Notes under the pieces: model-generated | The model's input: the letters and a program-made list of their open reading frames with translations, nothing else | What the model was told of the DNA's origin: nothing | The model's database searches: none | In this document: in pieces, positions 1 to 12,000 of the stretch | How the letters are laid out: every line of letters begins with the position of its first letter | Position numbering within the stretch: the stretch's first letter is position 1 | Made by a program: the position numbers and the translations under genes | Source: Haemonchus contortus | Taxonomy: Eukaryota > Nematoda > Chromadorea > Rhabditida > Trichostrongylidae | Length of the DNA stretch: 64,000 nucleotides | Direction of reading: 5' to 3' | Assembly: GCA_000469685.2 (NCBI GenBank) | Contig: LS997562.1 | Coordinates: 33,191,715 to 33,255,714 of the forward strand

Positions 1-220
1 ATCTCAGCAACTGGACCTCGTTTGGACTTTTTTCGAAAGTTCTAGGGTCAATTGTGTTTGACAGTTTGCTTTACATGGTATCATTGATTTTTTAAAGGAT
101 ATTGCATCCATATTATTGATTTTTCCTGAGTACAGTAGTCATTTTTTATCATTTGCCATGCTTTGCTATTTATGCTTATCATTTGTTGTCAATAATATGA
201 CACTGACTGTCAGTACAAAG

Positions 221-437
221 CGGAGGAGGCGGCGCACTGTTACCCTCATGTGGTCCGCGGATCGAATCCAGTAGTGATGTTCGCCTAGGCCGCCCAAGTC
301 CTCTTTCCCTCCGGCTACTTGGTACTGGACCCGTGTGGGAGGATAGAAACACTAACCTCTGCATTGACTAGCCACTGCACTCATTGTAGAGGTCGAATAT
401 CATCCAGGAAGCCCTGCGATATTGAATGGAAGTTGAT
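221..437 (+). repeat. tRNA-derived SINE, diverged copy
   Basis: An old copy of the SINE family that recurs through the window. The pol III B-box-like stretch reads GGATCGAATCC near 251. It is followed by the family-specific blocks TTGGTACTGGACCCGTGTGG near 320 and the GAGGATAGAAACACTAAC region. The end runs into a G-rich tract. Orientation is A-box to B-box on the plus strand. Divergence is high, so the limits are approximate. Confidence 0.6.
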
Positions 438-507
438 GGGGGGGGAGGGGGGGGGAAGGGGAGAGGGGAGGGGGGGAGGGAGGGGAGAGGGGGAGGGGGT
501 TTGGGGG
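437..507 (+). repeat. G-rich low-complexity tract
   Basis: About 70 bases almost purely G with scattered A, containing many runs of four to nine G. The strand could form G-quadruplexes. It sits directly at the 3' end of a SINE copy and may be an expanded tail. It is not coding. Confidence 0.85.
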
Positions 508-1010
508 TTATGCCGAAATTGATTGATTAATCTCAAAGAATTTTCAGTTCTCACTACCCAGAGAGTCTTGGGGAACAATGCTCGCCCATATGAACTATTG
601 CCAGGATTATCATTCAGTGAATTTCTGTGACTTAGTTAAAGTACATCTTGTCTGAAAAGGTAAAAATTCGCTCGCCTTCCCAGCTATAAAGATGAGACAA
701 TCACGCTGTAACAGAAAAAATTTTTCTTCATAGCGTCTTCTAAGACAGCGCTTTCGGGGCCTGCAAGCTGATATCGACGTCGGAGGTTTCCCGAAGGTTC
801 CTGCAGAACTCGGTGTTTTCTTAGTAGGTTAGGGCATTCATTCGAGCCATTTCACGGTCCAACAGTTTTCCTTTGGTACACAGCGAATCGAATCATTCAT
901 CCTTGAGGAGTTCTTATATTCTACGGTGAGGTCTGGCTCCTAGAGATAGCAGGTAGCCGTTGAGCATCAAAGTAGCAATTATTTCCTTATCCATTCAGAG
1001 TTTCATTCCT
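508..1010. other. Non-coding stretch, nothing recognised
   Basis: No open frame, repeat family or RNA gene was recognised here. It is downstream of the candidate minus-strand microgene at 1011-1240 and would hold its 3' UTR, but no AATAAA is evident on that strand. Confidence 0.5.
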
Positions 1011-1240
1011 CTAGAGCAGAACTGTGTCGCGGGCAGCAGGGTGTTGAAAAAGCCAAGAAATGATGAGAAAAGCGGCAGGAAGTCCCAGATTAAAGAAATG
1101 ACCACGTAAACCAACCAACAGATAATGGATGTGCTGCTTGTTTGCTGAATGCCTTCACTCGAGGGTGAACTCTTTCGAAAAAGTGGGCGGATAATGGACC
1201 GATACTTACAGTCGCCGACGTTTTTCAGGATCTGATTCAT
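1011..1240 (-). CDS. Candidate two-exon microprotein, 54 aa, unassigned
   Basis: Exon 1 (1240-1210) starts at ATG and reads MNQILKNVGD before a GTAAGT donor. Exon 2 (1144-1011) follows an ATTCAG acceptor and ends at TAG. Phases match (1 then 2 nt). The protein would be about 54 residues with one hydrophobic segment, NLGLPAAFLIISWLF, near residues 29-43, and a HIHYLLVGLRGHF stretch before it. It might be a small organelle or ER membrane subunit, but I do not recognise it. The intron would be 65 nt, normal for nematodes. A single unspliced frame also runs through 995-1240, so the splice model is only one reading. No trans-splice acceptor is visible just upstream of the ATG. Confidence 0.35.
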
Positions 1241-3474
1241 AAATCTTCCATTGTGTGACCGACGGGCAAACAGTTTTCAACAGCATAATTGCAGTTACAA
1301 CGCTCTGATGACGTAACTGAGCGTTCGTGACCTTCTGAGCCTTTGGGCGAGGACTAAGCGGTCTGGATTGGAAGCGTTGGGAAGAAGAAAAACGCTGGTT
1401 GGCCGAGGAAATGGCCTAGGCTATCTAAATCACGATTCTGATTTTGGACCTGCACTTCAGCTCTAAGCATTGTCTTTGAGGGGCATTGATGCTAACCATT
1501 ATGGCCATCCATCGTACTTATCTGGGGGATGCGACGTTTGCATTACTCCAGTAAAAAAGATAGACTAACATGCTGGAAAGTTCCGAGAAGTGGGAAAGGC
1601 CATGACTGGGAAGGAGTTGAATCAGGGCAAATATTTACCAAAAGTTCACTAGACCTCAGAGCGCAGAGAAAAGTTCATGAGCCGTTTCTAAGAAAAACCC
1701 GAACGTCGTCGTCACCAAAAGTCTCAGTGAATCCCAAATGATTGAAGGGCAGGGCCACATACTAAAGCAGGGTGGTATTCTGCACCCCCTCTCCCCCCTT
1801 CCCTTTTCACTGGCTAATCCTTTTTCGGATTTCAGCTCATCAGTTCTGTCCCTGGGTGTCGACTAACTGCATATTGAAATATTTTTGCTTGCTTGCTTTG
1901 TTCGGGTCAGTTTTTGCCGTTCCGATGAATTCTACTAAACATCGGTGCCACGTCGCCCGTCAGCGTTTGGGGGTGGAAAAGCGGCCATCGATCGGTCGCA
2001 TCCTAGTAGCTAGTGGATTGATCGTTCTCTTCTGGTGGTCTCAGCTGTTCACGACGAATAGTCTTCTCCATCATTCAGCCGTTTTTCATTTCCAACCCGA
2101 CGCTTTGTTTCCCTCGAAGCGTTGCGGCTAAGTTTGTCGTTCGCCTTTCGCGCTGACGTCAATCGTTGGCGTTTTCTTTTATGGGCGGTCTATTCCTTCT
2201 AGATAGTCGTTCTGATGCCTTTCCATCTACTTCTTCATCCGTCCCGTAACCTGCTTTGTCGCATCTCGCATTCGAGTTCTTCGAACCAATTATACAAATG
2301 GCTATACCACATCGCTTCTGCACGTCCCTCTCAACTACGATCGTTCCTACTCCTTCAAACTCCTTTCATCGAAATCCCCGATAAAAGTACCACGTCCAGG
2401 TCCATTTCGACTTTATCAATTAGAGAGTTTCGCCCTTTGGTGACAGTGTGTGGGAAGACACCGGATTCACTGTTTGTATTGAAAATACCTTAAAATGAAA
2501 GGGATTGGAAAGTGCACTTGCTCCTGCCGTCCCATACACTGATTTCACGCTATTTCCCGTTCTCCTTCTCTGGTCAATTCTTCTCTATACATCGTCCTGA
2601 AAATTTTTGGAACTTCGAATGAACAAATATTATGCGCTCTTGGTAGGGTCGGTCGAGGTCGACCTTCTCGCTAAGGATCTCTGCAGAAGGCAGTTTAAGA
2701 AGACGAGAAGGGGTTCTTCAAACTCAAAGAGATGCTTCTATCCCTTCAACGGTAATGACTAACAATTATCAGCGGGGATTATCTACGATCTTCGTAATGA
2801 GTAATAATTATCGTCTGGAATTATCTAACATTTTCTGATTCAACCTGTTCACAATTACTGAGCCCAATTTTGTTTTTCTTTCATCTTGACGTATATATTC
2901 TTATTAGGCTATGCCAGATGTTCCTGCACTTTACTTAGACTTTAGGTTATACTCATATATGGGCAGTTATTCCATCGCAGTTTCCTCAATTTGCGATAAA
3001 GCAGTTCAAATGAGCAAAAGGCAGAGGTTTCGACGAGGGTGTTGACCGAACTCTTCCATGAGAACCCGGCCTAACCAGGCTTACATATGTCAGAGGTAAA
3101 AAGGGCTCTTCCAATACCACTCGGTAGCATTAGTCAGCAGGAGTTATCTTCTATCCTGTGTAAACCACACCTTGTTCCTGGTTAACTTTTATTTCATATT
3201 AAAGTACTTATTCGAATTGTACTGTGTAAAATGGTCCCGCTAAAAATGGTAACATGGAAAGGTTTCTATATCCTTTCTTTCTTGGAGGGCAACCCGTGAT
3301 GCAGGCCTGGGATGCTAGGTTAGACCCTCTTTCCGTTTCATAAAAGGAATACCCATCTAGGAAAAGGGGAGTTACCAGAGGCTTTCCATGTGCTTAATGC
3401 AGCCTCAGTCCTCATTAATTGCCTGAGGCGGCTTTTACAGAAAAAGTAACAAAGACAATACTAACTCCGGTAAT
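1241..3474. other. Intergenic, no supported gene
   Basis: Several short open frames exist, for example 1772-2131 and 2215-2493 on the plus strand. None has a recognisable domain or a consistent splice context. A short inverted pair around CATGGAAAGG (about 3253) and CCTTTCCATG-like sequence (about 3382) suggests a small decayed foldback. Nothing else is claimed. Confidence 0.5.
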
Positions 3475-3571
3475 TTATTGACCAAAAAGCAGCTGTTTGG
3501 CTTTTGCTGCTATGAAGATGAACGGGTGGTGCCTATGGAATACCAAAGGCCTTTTAGTAATTCGAATGCAT
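3475..3571 (-). pseudogene. Serpin-like C-terminal exon fragment
   Basis: On the minus strand a TTGACAG acceptor precedes 31 codons ending in TAA. The reading RPLVFHRHHPFIFI followed by KQLLFGQ fits the end of serpins, where an F..DHPFIF strand is followed by a short ILF.G(R/Q) strand. The Cys-x-Arg just before it sits where the reactive-centre loop would end. I found no upstream exon with the serpin hinge (Glu-Gly-Thr-Glu-Ala type). An isolated exon or decayed copy is therefore more likely than a working inhibitor. The family call rests on one short motif. Confidence 0.35.
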
Positions 3572-3766
3572 CTGTCAAGATGATTTACATTAAAAGCTTT
3601 TAGATTTAGTGGGTCTACCTGAACCAAATGGAAATGGCCTTTATACGTAGCAAAACTGCAAATATGAATAATCGCCTTCATGTTCTCCCCATTTCTACTT
3701 CGCATGAAATCTAGTCCATGCCGCACTGATGGTCCTATTGAACCCTCAGCTTATTTCTGGGTCTTT

Positions 3767-3919
3767 TCACTCAATCATTGAAGACTGGGGGCTGTCTGAA
3801 AACTGAATTAGCGAAAAATTCGGTAATGAAGCTTTACTACCTTACAGACCGCTGGGTAGCTACGAAAGGCATCCGGAATAGGAATAGCGTTGCTCAGAGC
3901 ATGGTCAGCTGCGATCCCA
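3767..3919 (-). CDS. Possible pair of terminal exons, unassigned
   Basis: Two minus-strand segments join in phase. 3919-3846 (acceptor TTATCAG, donor GTAAGG) includes ADHALSNAIPIPDAFRSYPA. 3795-3767 (acceptor TTTTCAG) ends in PQSSMIE and TGA. The intron would be 50 nt. The composition looks coding, and the join gives a sensible C-terminus. No upstream exon could be connected in phase and I recognise no family. It could be the end of a decayed gene that also includes the fragments around it. Confidence 0.3.
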
Positions 3920-4190
3920 CTGATAAGATCACTTGATTACTTTGTTTGTGGTCGTTTCATCGAAAACTATTCCGCTTTTTCTTCGAACCAGCCAATGTGT
4001 CTACCGTTTGAATGCAGTAATTCATATGGCTTTGTGACAAAATCACTCTGTTGTCACTAAGGGCTTTTTATCAAAGAGCAGGGGAATTGATAGCCCTCGA
4101 ACTTGTGTATTTTCTGTCGGCCATTTTTTTTTTCAAATTACTAATCAGTATTGATCTTTAAAATTCATTTGTTTGTTTCCTCATCGATAG

Positions 4191-4364
4191 AGGGACTTCT
4201 ATCAATGCCATTTCCCAGGGGTCAAGACTAAAGATTGCTTACGAGACATCTTGAAGATCCTTGTGCTAGTCGTTGACGAGGAGATCCCGTGGTTTATAGA
4301 AATAGAGGCTGTGGAATTTGATATCAAAGCCACACTACTTCCGAAGACCTTTGGGTGGCCATGA
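4191..4364 (+). pseudogene. Coding-like fragment without start, unassigned
   Basis: After an ATCGATAG acceptor-like site the plus strand stays open for 57 codons to TGA at 4362-4364. The reading has balanced, protein-like composition (for example LVVDEEIPWFIEIEAVEFDI in the middle and LLPKTFGWP at the end). There is no ATG and no recognisable domain. It may be a terminal exon or a relic of a mobile element. Confidence 0.25.
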
Positions 4365-6397
4365 TACGCTCAGCATTGGCATGAAACAGAGTCGCTTAGT
4401 ATATCCAGCCACGATCCTGCATCCGAAGTTGGGACAAGGATAGAATAGAAGTGGTGGGCGGAAGAAGGAGAGAGGTGGAGTAAAGGGAGTAGGACGGTGT
4501 GAAGGTGGCAAAGCATCAAGGGCATGCCGTCAGGCTTTTTCTTAGATTTTCAGTTTTAATATTACTATATTTATTAATATTTTGATGAAATGGAGACGAT
4601 CAAATTGTGTTCTAAACAAATTTGTTAAGCGATGACGTCACGCCTAGAGTCAGTCTTTCTTCTCAAAACTATATAGTTACTTGACTTCACACAATTTATA
4701 TTATTTTTTCTTGATTTTCGTTTCTTATTATTTACATGTATCCTATTGTTCTTACGTAGCATTTTCTTCTAAGCGCCGAGATTGTGGGAGCCTTCTACCA
4801 CCCATGGGGCGCTGAGTATTCCTAAAGGAAGAACTCAGTAACCTTTTTTATCGTGAACCGTGCCTTTAATGACTAGTTGATACTGCGCTGGAATTCACCC
4901 AAAGAGTAGCATTGAATCCATAGAAGAAAGGGTATCTCAAAGCTCAGTGAGCCCATTTAGTTAATCCTCACCCGAAAGAGGTGAAGCTAACGGGTATCAT
5001 GGCTTACAGAGAACTAAGTCGGAGTCATATTCAAAATGGCTGAAAATTCTTTTGAGGATTCATTGTCTTAACGATCCGCTATTGATTTGTCGGTTATCAG
5101 TCAGAATTAATCAGCACTCGATCAAAAAAGCTATCAGCAAAGGTGATTCGGAAAGCGTCATTTTAGAAAAACAAAATGATATCATTGTTCCCAATGGTTG
5201 ACAGCAAATTATGATTTTTTCAAAATCTGCAGGGAAAGCAGGGGAAAATATAGCACTGATGAGGTGGTGGAGACTTTGGTTCAATCCCCCTAGGATACTG
5301 AAGTAAGTCCTGGGACTTCCACCCAAAAGTATAGCAAATATGGGAAAGCAGTCGGTTCAGTACAACTGAATTATGAGGCTTCGACACGCCACGTATTTGA
5401 AACTAATGCGAAATCATTCAAGCGTTGCGATGTGTACCAAGCCCATGCTATGAATTATTGGGTAAAGATTGATATCATCACAGAATCCAGTGGTTAAGAG
5501 CTATGTGAGATAGAATTCTCAATAAGTTATGTACCTTGCGTCACTACCTTATCTAATAAGTTTGTAAATTTCTGCCTCATGAATCCTTCTAGCTAACTGA
5601 ATTCAACCTACCAATGTACACCCGGAAAGGGATCGCCTATCGTTGACGTTGACAAAAAAACAAAGCTACACAAAACCCGTCGAACGTCTTTTTGAAGCAT
5701 TTTTGGCATCTGGTCTTGGGCTCATCTTAGAGCTGGAAAAGCTGGTTTGTTCTAAGGAATCAATTCACCGAATGGTCTCTTCGTTGAGCAGAGGACTGGA
5801 ATTCTTGGCCGGCTGCTCAAGCTCGACTGTTCAAACTCCCTCGCCATTGATATATTGCTGTCTGATCTATAAAAAGTCAAAGCTCATTAATCACGGGGTT
5901 CAGCGCCAGCCATTGTGCTGCACGTAAGGGGGCGGTCCGGACGAGTCATCGCGGCTCACTTGAGTGATATCCGCCCTCTTGTTCAAATTTTGAATCGGAA
6001 CTCATCTTCTATGCAATTTGGACTTCAAAGGTTTTGGAAGTTCTATCTTTTCGCATCTAGCTTTGTGAATATCGTGTTTTCCACCCAGATAAAACCCCAT
6101 GGGTGTCTTCTCGTTTTCTATTTCACGGTTTTCTGTCAATTTTTGATGGCTCGCTTTTTTGTGACTTTTCAAGAGTATAATGTTGTTATTCTGAGGAACT
6201 CAGTTATCCATTTACTCTTTACAAATGCTTTTGTCGTTCTGAAAAGGTCTTTGATTCAAAAAACGTGGACCGTTGATTTCTCTTCAGTAGTTCTCTTCCT
6301 GTAGTTCAAATGGGTTCTGTCCTCTAAATATCACTTCATAACATTTGTTGGTAATTAATATCATAATTATAAATAATAGGAAATTATTCGTTTTCAG
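4365..6397. other. Upstream region of the TRPM gene, no exon identified
   Basis: The first coding exon of the channel gene should lie here or before the window. I could not identify it. Open frames at 5643-5927 and 5915-6304 lack recognisable content. They do not provide a phase-0 donor that would connect convincingly to the exon at 6398. Confidence 0.4.
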
Positions 6398-9002
6398 AGT
6401 GGTTCCGCTCATGCTGGAGTAGAATTTCAAGTTGTAGTCACTTCGCCATCGGAATCACCTCTAAAGGCTCATATTGATCAAGGACATGAGAGTAAGTGCA
6501 ATGGATTAATGTTAATTTAAGTATAGAGCTGCTTTGGAAATGAGTATTTTTTGAATCAATTTTATTAGGTTGTCGGAAAAGTATTTGCGCATTTTGGTTT
6601 CCATATTGTGAAATCTTTGGGGATTGCTCTAGAACCTTCACTGCGGAATATGTGGATGTGCAGGTCAATGCCCTCTCCACACCATATCTGCCGTAGCATT
6701 TCGCAACGGTTATGGCTGCAAGAATCGCTCTCGACCCAAAGCGAGTCAAACTGCCTTTGCTTTATAAGTTCAGAGAAAAACGTTAATCCAAATTGAGCGA
6801 CAGGGGAAATATGCGATGCGATAGGACCAATCATTATCTCTGATAGCACATCAAGAAGTTGGTACAAGAAGTTCAAAAATGGCCACTTTGACTGGAGCGA
6901 AGAACCACGATCTAGGAGACTAGCTGAGCTCAATGATGACTATCTTCTGAAGCTGGTTTAAGAAGATTCCAGGTTTAGGACCCATCAGCTGATACAGGAG
7001 CTCATAGTCATCACGACACAACAGCTGTCCATTTGCATCGCCTCGGAAAGACATGGAGATTTGCAGATATGGATAAGTTTTGATCTGGGTGGTCACGACC
7101 TCCAAATGAAGAGGGATTCATGCCTAAACTTGATGACTTTCCGACGCACCTTCGCATGGCTGGAAAACTTAATCACTGGCGACGGGAAGTGTGTTCCCTA
7201 CTTTAACCACACGAGGAAGCGCCAGGGGCTTGGATGCGTAAAGAATGGAATCTCGACCTCCAATTCAGGATTCCTACCTCAGAAGGCAATGCCAAGCGTT
7301 TGAAGCCATTCAACAGGATCGTTCATTGGGACTTTCTATCACCAAACTCCGCTGTAAGCACTGAAGCCCAGTGTGCTCTGTGGACCGGATTGCTGCAGCT
7401 TTAGGAGAGAAACTCGGGGAAGTCTATTTTCTTCAAGACAGTGCACGCCCACACTTTTCGAAGGAGACCCAGAAGAAGCTTCAAAGCCTGGAATGGCATG
7501 TTCTGGCCCACCCACCGTATTCAAAAGACCTAACTCCAACGAATTATCATCTGCTCCTGTCGCTGTCGGGCCATCTGAAAAACAAGGAGTTCGATTATGC
7601 GAATCAACTCGAGACGTACATTGACGAGTTTTCCTCCTCGAAACCTCAGGAATTCTACGCAAGCAAGAACCACAAGTTGCCTGATGAATGGCAATACCTT
7701 GTCGATAATGATGATGCATATATTTGTTAATTGTTAGTTTATGTTAAGGAAAAAAATAAATTCCAAAAAAATTGCAAAAGGCGCAAATACTTTTCCGACA
7801 ACCTAATACTATATTGCAATTCGTTTTTAAGAAACGGCGACGTCTGGAAAAATGAAACGACGTCAGGATTCCCATGAGAAAAGGCATCTTCTTCATCCAG
7901 ATGACGAAGTGTTTGAAGAAGGCTTAAAGGTTTGTTCGTACTCAGTGATCTCATTTTGGTGCCTCCTAAGGCGGCGCTGTTTTCTGATTGATTTTCGGTT
8001 TCAACTATTTATTTCTTTTGGTTTTTCTTTCTCAAAACTCTACCCAGTGATCACTTGTACTCTCGTTTTGATTCGCATTTTTCAAAATCGAGGCTGGTGT
8101 GGAGAAATGTTGCTCGAAAGTTAATACATCTTAATTTTGGATTTGATCATTTATGTGATTATCCATCATAATCTTACGTTTGGTTCCGTAAAACTTCCCA
8201 TCTGCTTTATTAAAAATATCTTATTGTTCTCAGAATACGTTCCGAATTTTTTGAATTCTTGTATCATTGACCAATAAAAAATTCTTTGGTTCGAAAGATC
8301 GGGCATTCCGTTTCGGTTGCTTCTTTGCAGATGATAGGGGACGATATTTCTTGACCGTCATACTTGAAATGGCTTTTGTCCTCACCTCTGGTTACGTTAA
8401 GCCTGACTTGTAGACGAATTGGTCTATTGACTACTGAGAAATAGTTTGATCTTCAACTAGTAAGAATTCATTCATATTGCTTTTTGAATCGGTTTTGCGT
8501 TTTAATGTTAGTGTCGAATACAGGATTGCGTAAGATTGCATTATCAAAATGTTTCACAAGCTTTTATTGTGCACTGTAATGTAACGCATGTAAATAGGTC
8601 CTATTACAGTACTTCTGAATTCACATCGAGAAACAGCTACTTAATATTCTCTTGTAAAATCATCCTTCTTTTATTCAACCACTAGTTGTGGAAAGGCGAT
8701 AGAAAGATGGAAAAAATTCCGAAAATTTACATTGTTGCAAACTTCGCAGTTTCTGATAAGTATAAACCGAAGTTGTTAGAAGCTCCCTCTTCACTAGTTG
8801 TGAACTTCAGTTCTGTTATAGGTGATCTGCTATAATAGCTCCTTCATATCCACCTATCTTCTGAGAATTCTGGTGATATTTTTAAAATTACAGCTCGATA
8901 CACTTCCTGCCATCAAACCAGATCGACCATGTCGTGAAGATGATGATGCATTCCCTGAAGACAAACCGAAGAAAAGAAGAAGACGTGGAAGGCGCCGATC
9001 CG
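6398..9002 (+). CDS. TRPM gene, 5' exons (6398-6491, 7832-7929, 8894-9002)
   Basis: Three exons supply the cytosolic N-terminus. 6398-6491 follows TTTTCAG and ends at GTAAGT in phase 1. 7832-7929 supplies the two missing bases and contains [19 protein letters not shown]. 8894-9002 contains [12 protein letters not shown], an acidic stretch, and a strongly basic [10 protein letters not shown] run just before the donor. The exon at 7832 follows a weak acceptor (TTTTTAAG). The basic run could act as a nuclear-localisation or phosphoinositide-binding patch; that is inference. A complete mariner copy fills the intron 6492-7831. This part is less certain than the rest because the N-terminus of TRPM proteins is poorly conserved. 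Confidence 0.7.
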
Positions 9003-12000
9003 GTAAGTCTAGCTCATTTTTTCGTGATCCAATTTTGCTTGTTCTGCTTTTTCAAGTTTTTTTAAAAGCTGTTATTGTTATTCTGCTCACAAGAAACTGT
9101 TACAACGTACTAATGGAAACTTTTCCTCATGTTTTTCTATCCTGGTTTTTTTTCCACAACCTTTTTTACAAATGTGATAAAAGATCTACCTCTGAAGGGA
9201 GGTTTATTATTATCGTATAATCGTTCTGCCATCATTTCCTCACTTTCTTCATGTTACCTTTATGGATTTACAAGTATGGGAAGTATTAATCTACATTGAT
9301 ATTCATTCATTTATCCTTTTTTCGAATTTCATATTGTTTCTGCTGTTTATCAAAATGCGCGCATGCTCTTCGAAACTTGATTATCAACCTACAATTGACA
9401 GTTGTTTCATTCTTATCTAAGATTTTCTTGAAGCGTAACATTGACTCATTTCTCGGCAGCAAAGGGGAATTTCCTTGAAACACGTCGTGTAGATGTTCAT
9501 GTCAATCAAATGTAATGCTCACTTCACGGTATCCAAGGAGCATGAGATTTCAAACGCATTTTTCTCCCAAAAGAAAGGTACCAATTTGCATGCCACTGGA
9601 ATTCCAATCACATTTTAAGCAGTGGTTACCTTGTGTGAAATGCTTTACATTTAAGGAATCTCTGAGGAGGTGGATATTCATGTGTTGTAGGAATATTATG
9701 TGTAGGTAGCATAGTGTAACTTTCTTCTGGGTAGTCGCGGGTATGCCGAAAAAGATCAGAAAGTCAAGACGAGTTTTCTGCAAACTCAATGTATTCTTCA
9801 GAATTCAGCTACCTTAAACAGGAAAAACCGGTTCATACAGTTTGCACTCAAATGCCTCAATGTCAGATTTTGTCAGTAGAGCTTCTGTACAAAATCATTG
9901 TTGAGCGAGGGATCACATGAGCTTGAACTGCATAACTCCCAACACATTTATCACCTGTGTCTGATTTACTTCATGCCACTCGGGGAGACGATCCTCATGT
10001 CTGAGCCTTTCTTATATCCCCTACAATAAGCATACATTACTTTCCATACATTTCGGCAATGGTTTCCACGCCATTGAACACCTTACTCGTAGGGGCACAT
10101 AATGATTTGACTCTTTAATGTACTCTTTGAACTGAGTTTCCAACATCAATCCACCCTCACATCTGTTTTACTTTACTCTTTGTTTTGACTCAATAACAGC
10201 TGTGCCGGCAGATGTCAGGTCGGTGTTCTGGCCCGCTGCCAGCAGAGTTCACGCGGTCATTGGGAAGAGACACCTTGTACTGAGAAAGTAATTATGTTCT
10301 ATAATGAGGGCGTCAGGGAGAAAATTTTAACACGTTGACGACGAGAGCGTTTTTCGTTTGCGCGCCCACGGGACGAGACCGTTTGAAAGCGCTGACTAAT
10401 CGTCGGTCACCATTGGCATACATGGTCCCACGAAGCAGAAACCAAACTTAGTTCACTGTATTCATGAGTAATAAGCTATTATTTGTGCGAAACAAGTAAA
10501 AACTCCTGGAAACAAAAGAAAAACTTGTGTTCTGTTAAGATTTGGATGAATTTTGCAAAACATGGGGCTTTGTAGACCATTTTGGTGTATGAAGCTTTGA
10601 TTGGTGAATACTCATAGAAGGCACTATTTAAACGTTTGGCGGGAACAAGATTAGAGGTAAGGGGCCAATTGTTACAAGGAATTAAAATTTTAATTGTTAT
10701 CTGATATGATGTATGACTCCTGACTCGATACTTAATATTTCCACAAAAACCTTAGATTCAGAAGGATCATGGGTCGACGCCAAAGTTAGTGAGTAAATAA
10801 GTAAATGTAAAATATGAAACAAAAAAACCTGAGAATTTCTTCATTTGGGTGACTTACAGTACTGTCGGTCACCATTGACCGACATCGTCCCACGAGACAG
10901 ACTGCCTGTCGGTCAACATTGACCGACATCGTCGTCAACGTGTTAAAATTGGCGAGATCTTCTAGAACATACATGCCATTAGATTTGGAGCGTATTATTG
11001 ACTTTACTCTAAACTTTTTTTAGTGGTGTTCTAAATCGATATCGATCGTTTCGATCTCATTCCACCTAGCTCAACATGAGCCTTTGTCTAAAGGGTCGAC
11101 AATTCATCCCTAACTTACGTGGAGGGCCCTCACAAACTATTGTTCATTGGTACTATGGGAGTGAAATATTCAGATTCAAATTTATGATTTTTTTTAGATA
11201 TACTTTAAAAAGAACTAAGAAGGTCGGAGAGTCTTCAAAGTTGTTAACTCCCTATAACCAGCATACAGTGAGACCTCAAAGAAAGGGAGAATGCCTGTAG
11301 TGTCCGATGCGCTCGTCCGTCGAAAGTAGGTCACTCTGCCCAGTTCGCGCGCGGCGCACCCCACTGAGCTCTCGAGACGACACTACAGTACCGTCAGGTG
11401 TCGGTGGAACGAATGATTTGCATTTGTCCATGTTATCTTCTCTTTGGCTCACTGTCGTGGACCAAGCGCAATTCGTATGCCCCGCTGACAACTGCGACGT
11501 TTGTCAAAGATCGCGGGCTGCCCCGTCGCATGCGGTGGCTGCGGCGTGACCTAAATTCGACGGACGCGCGCAACGAAGCGCACCCCAAAAAAAGACTCAC
11601 TTGAAGCTCAGCAGCCCTGATAAAGAGAGTATCATAGTAAACTTGTATTAGTAGTTCACGATGGTAGCAGCAAAAAAGGCCCTTATTCGTGGAGTACTTC
11701 GAAAGGTACAAAGCGCTTTTGGCTTCCTTAAACCGTTGGAGTTCAGAACCGGAGGGTTTGAAACGTATAACTATCCAGATTTAAGATTTTGAGTGCGACT
11801 CTAGGTAACCCCAGCTATTTATACTTTGAAAAGCGCTTTGTGCCTTTTGATGTATTCCATGAACAAGTGCTTTTTTTTTGCTGCTGCTTTCACGAACCCT
11901 GAAAACTTCTCAATCAGTGATTGTTGGTGTTCTATAGCTGGGAACTGCTTTCTTGTTTAACATCCCTTCGCCATTGAATCTTTTTTTTTAATTATCTGAA

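Noticed and set aside
5643..6304. Two overlapping plus-strand frames considered as TRPM first exons
   Set aside because: Neither offers a phase-0 donor joining the exon at 6398, and the second is mostly low-complexity hydrophobic sequence from AT-rich DNA.
6438..6933. Minus-strand frames of 103 and 122 codons
   Set aside because: They overlap the mariner and its flank antisense to the transposase motifs and have no content of their own.
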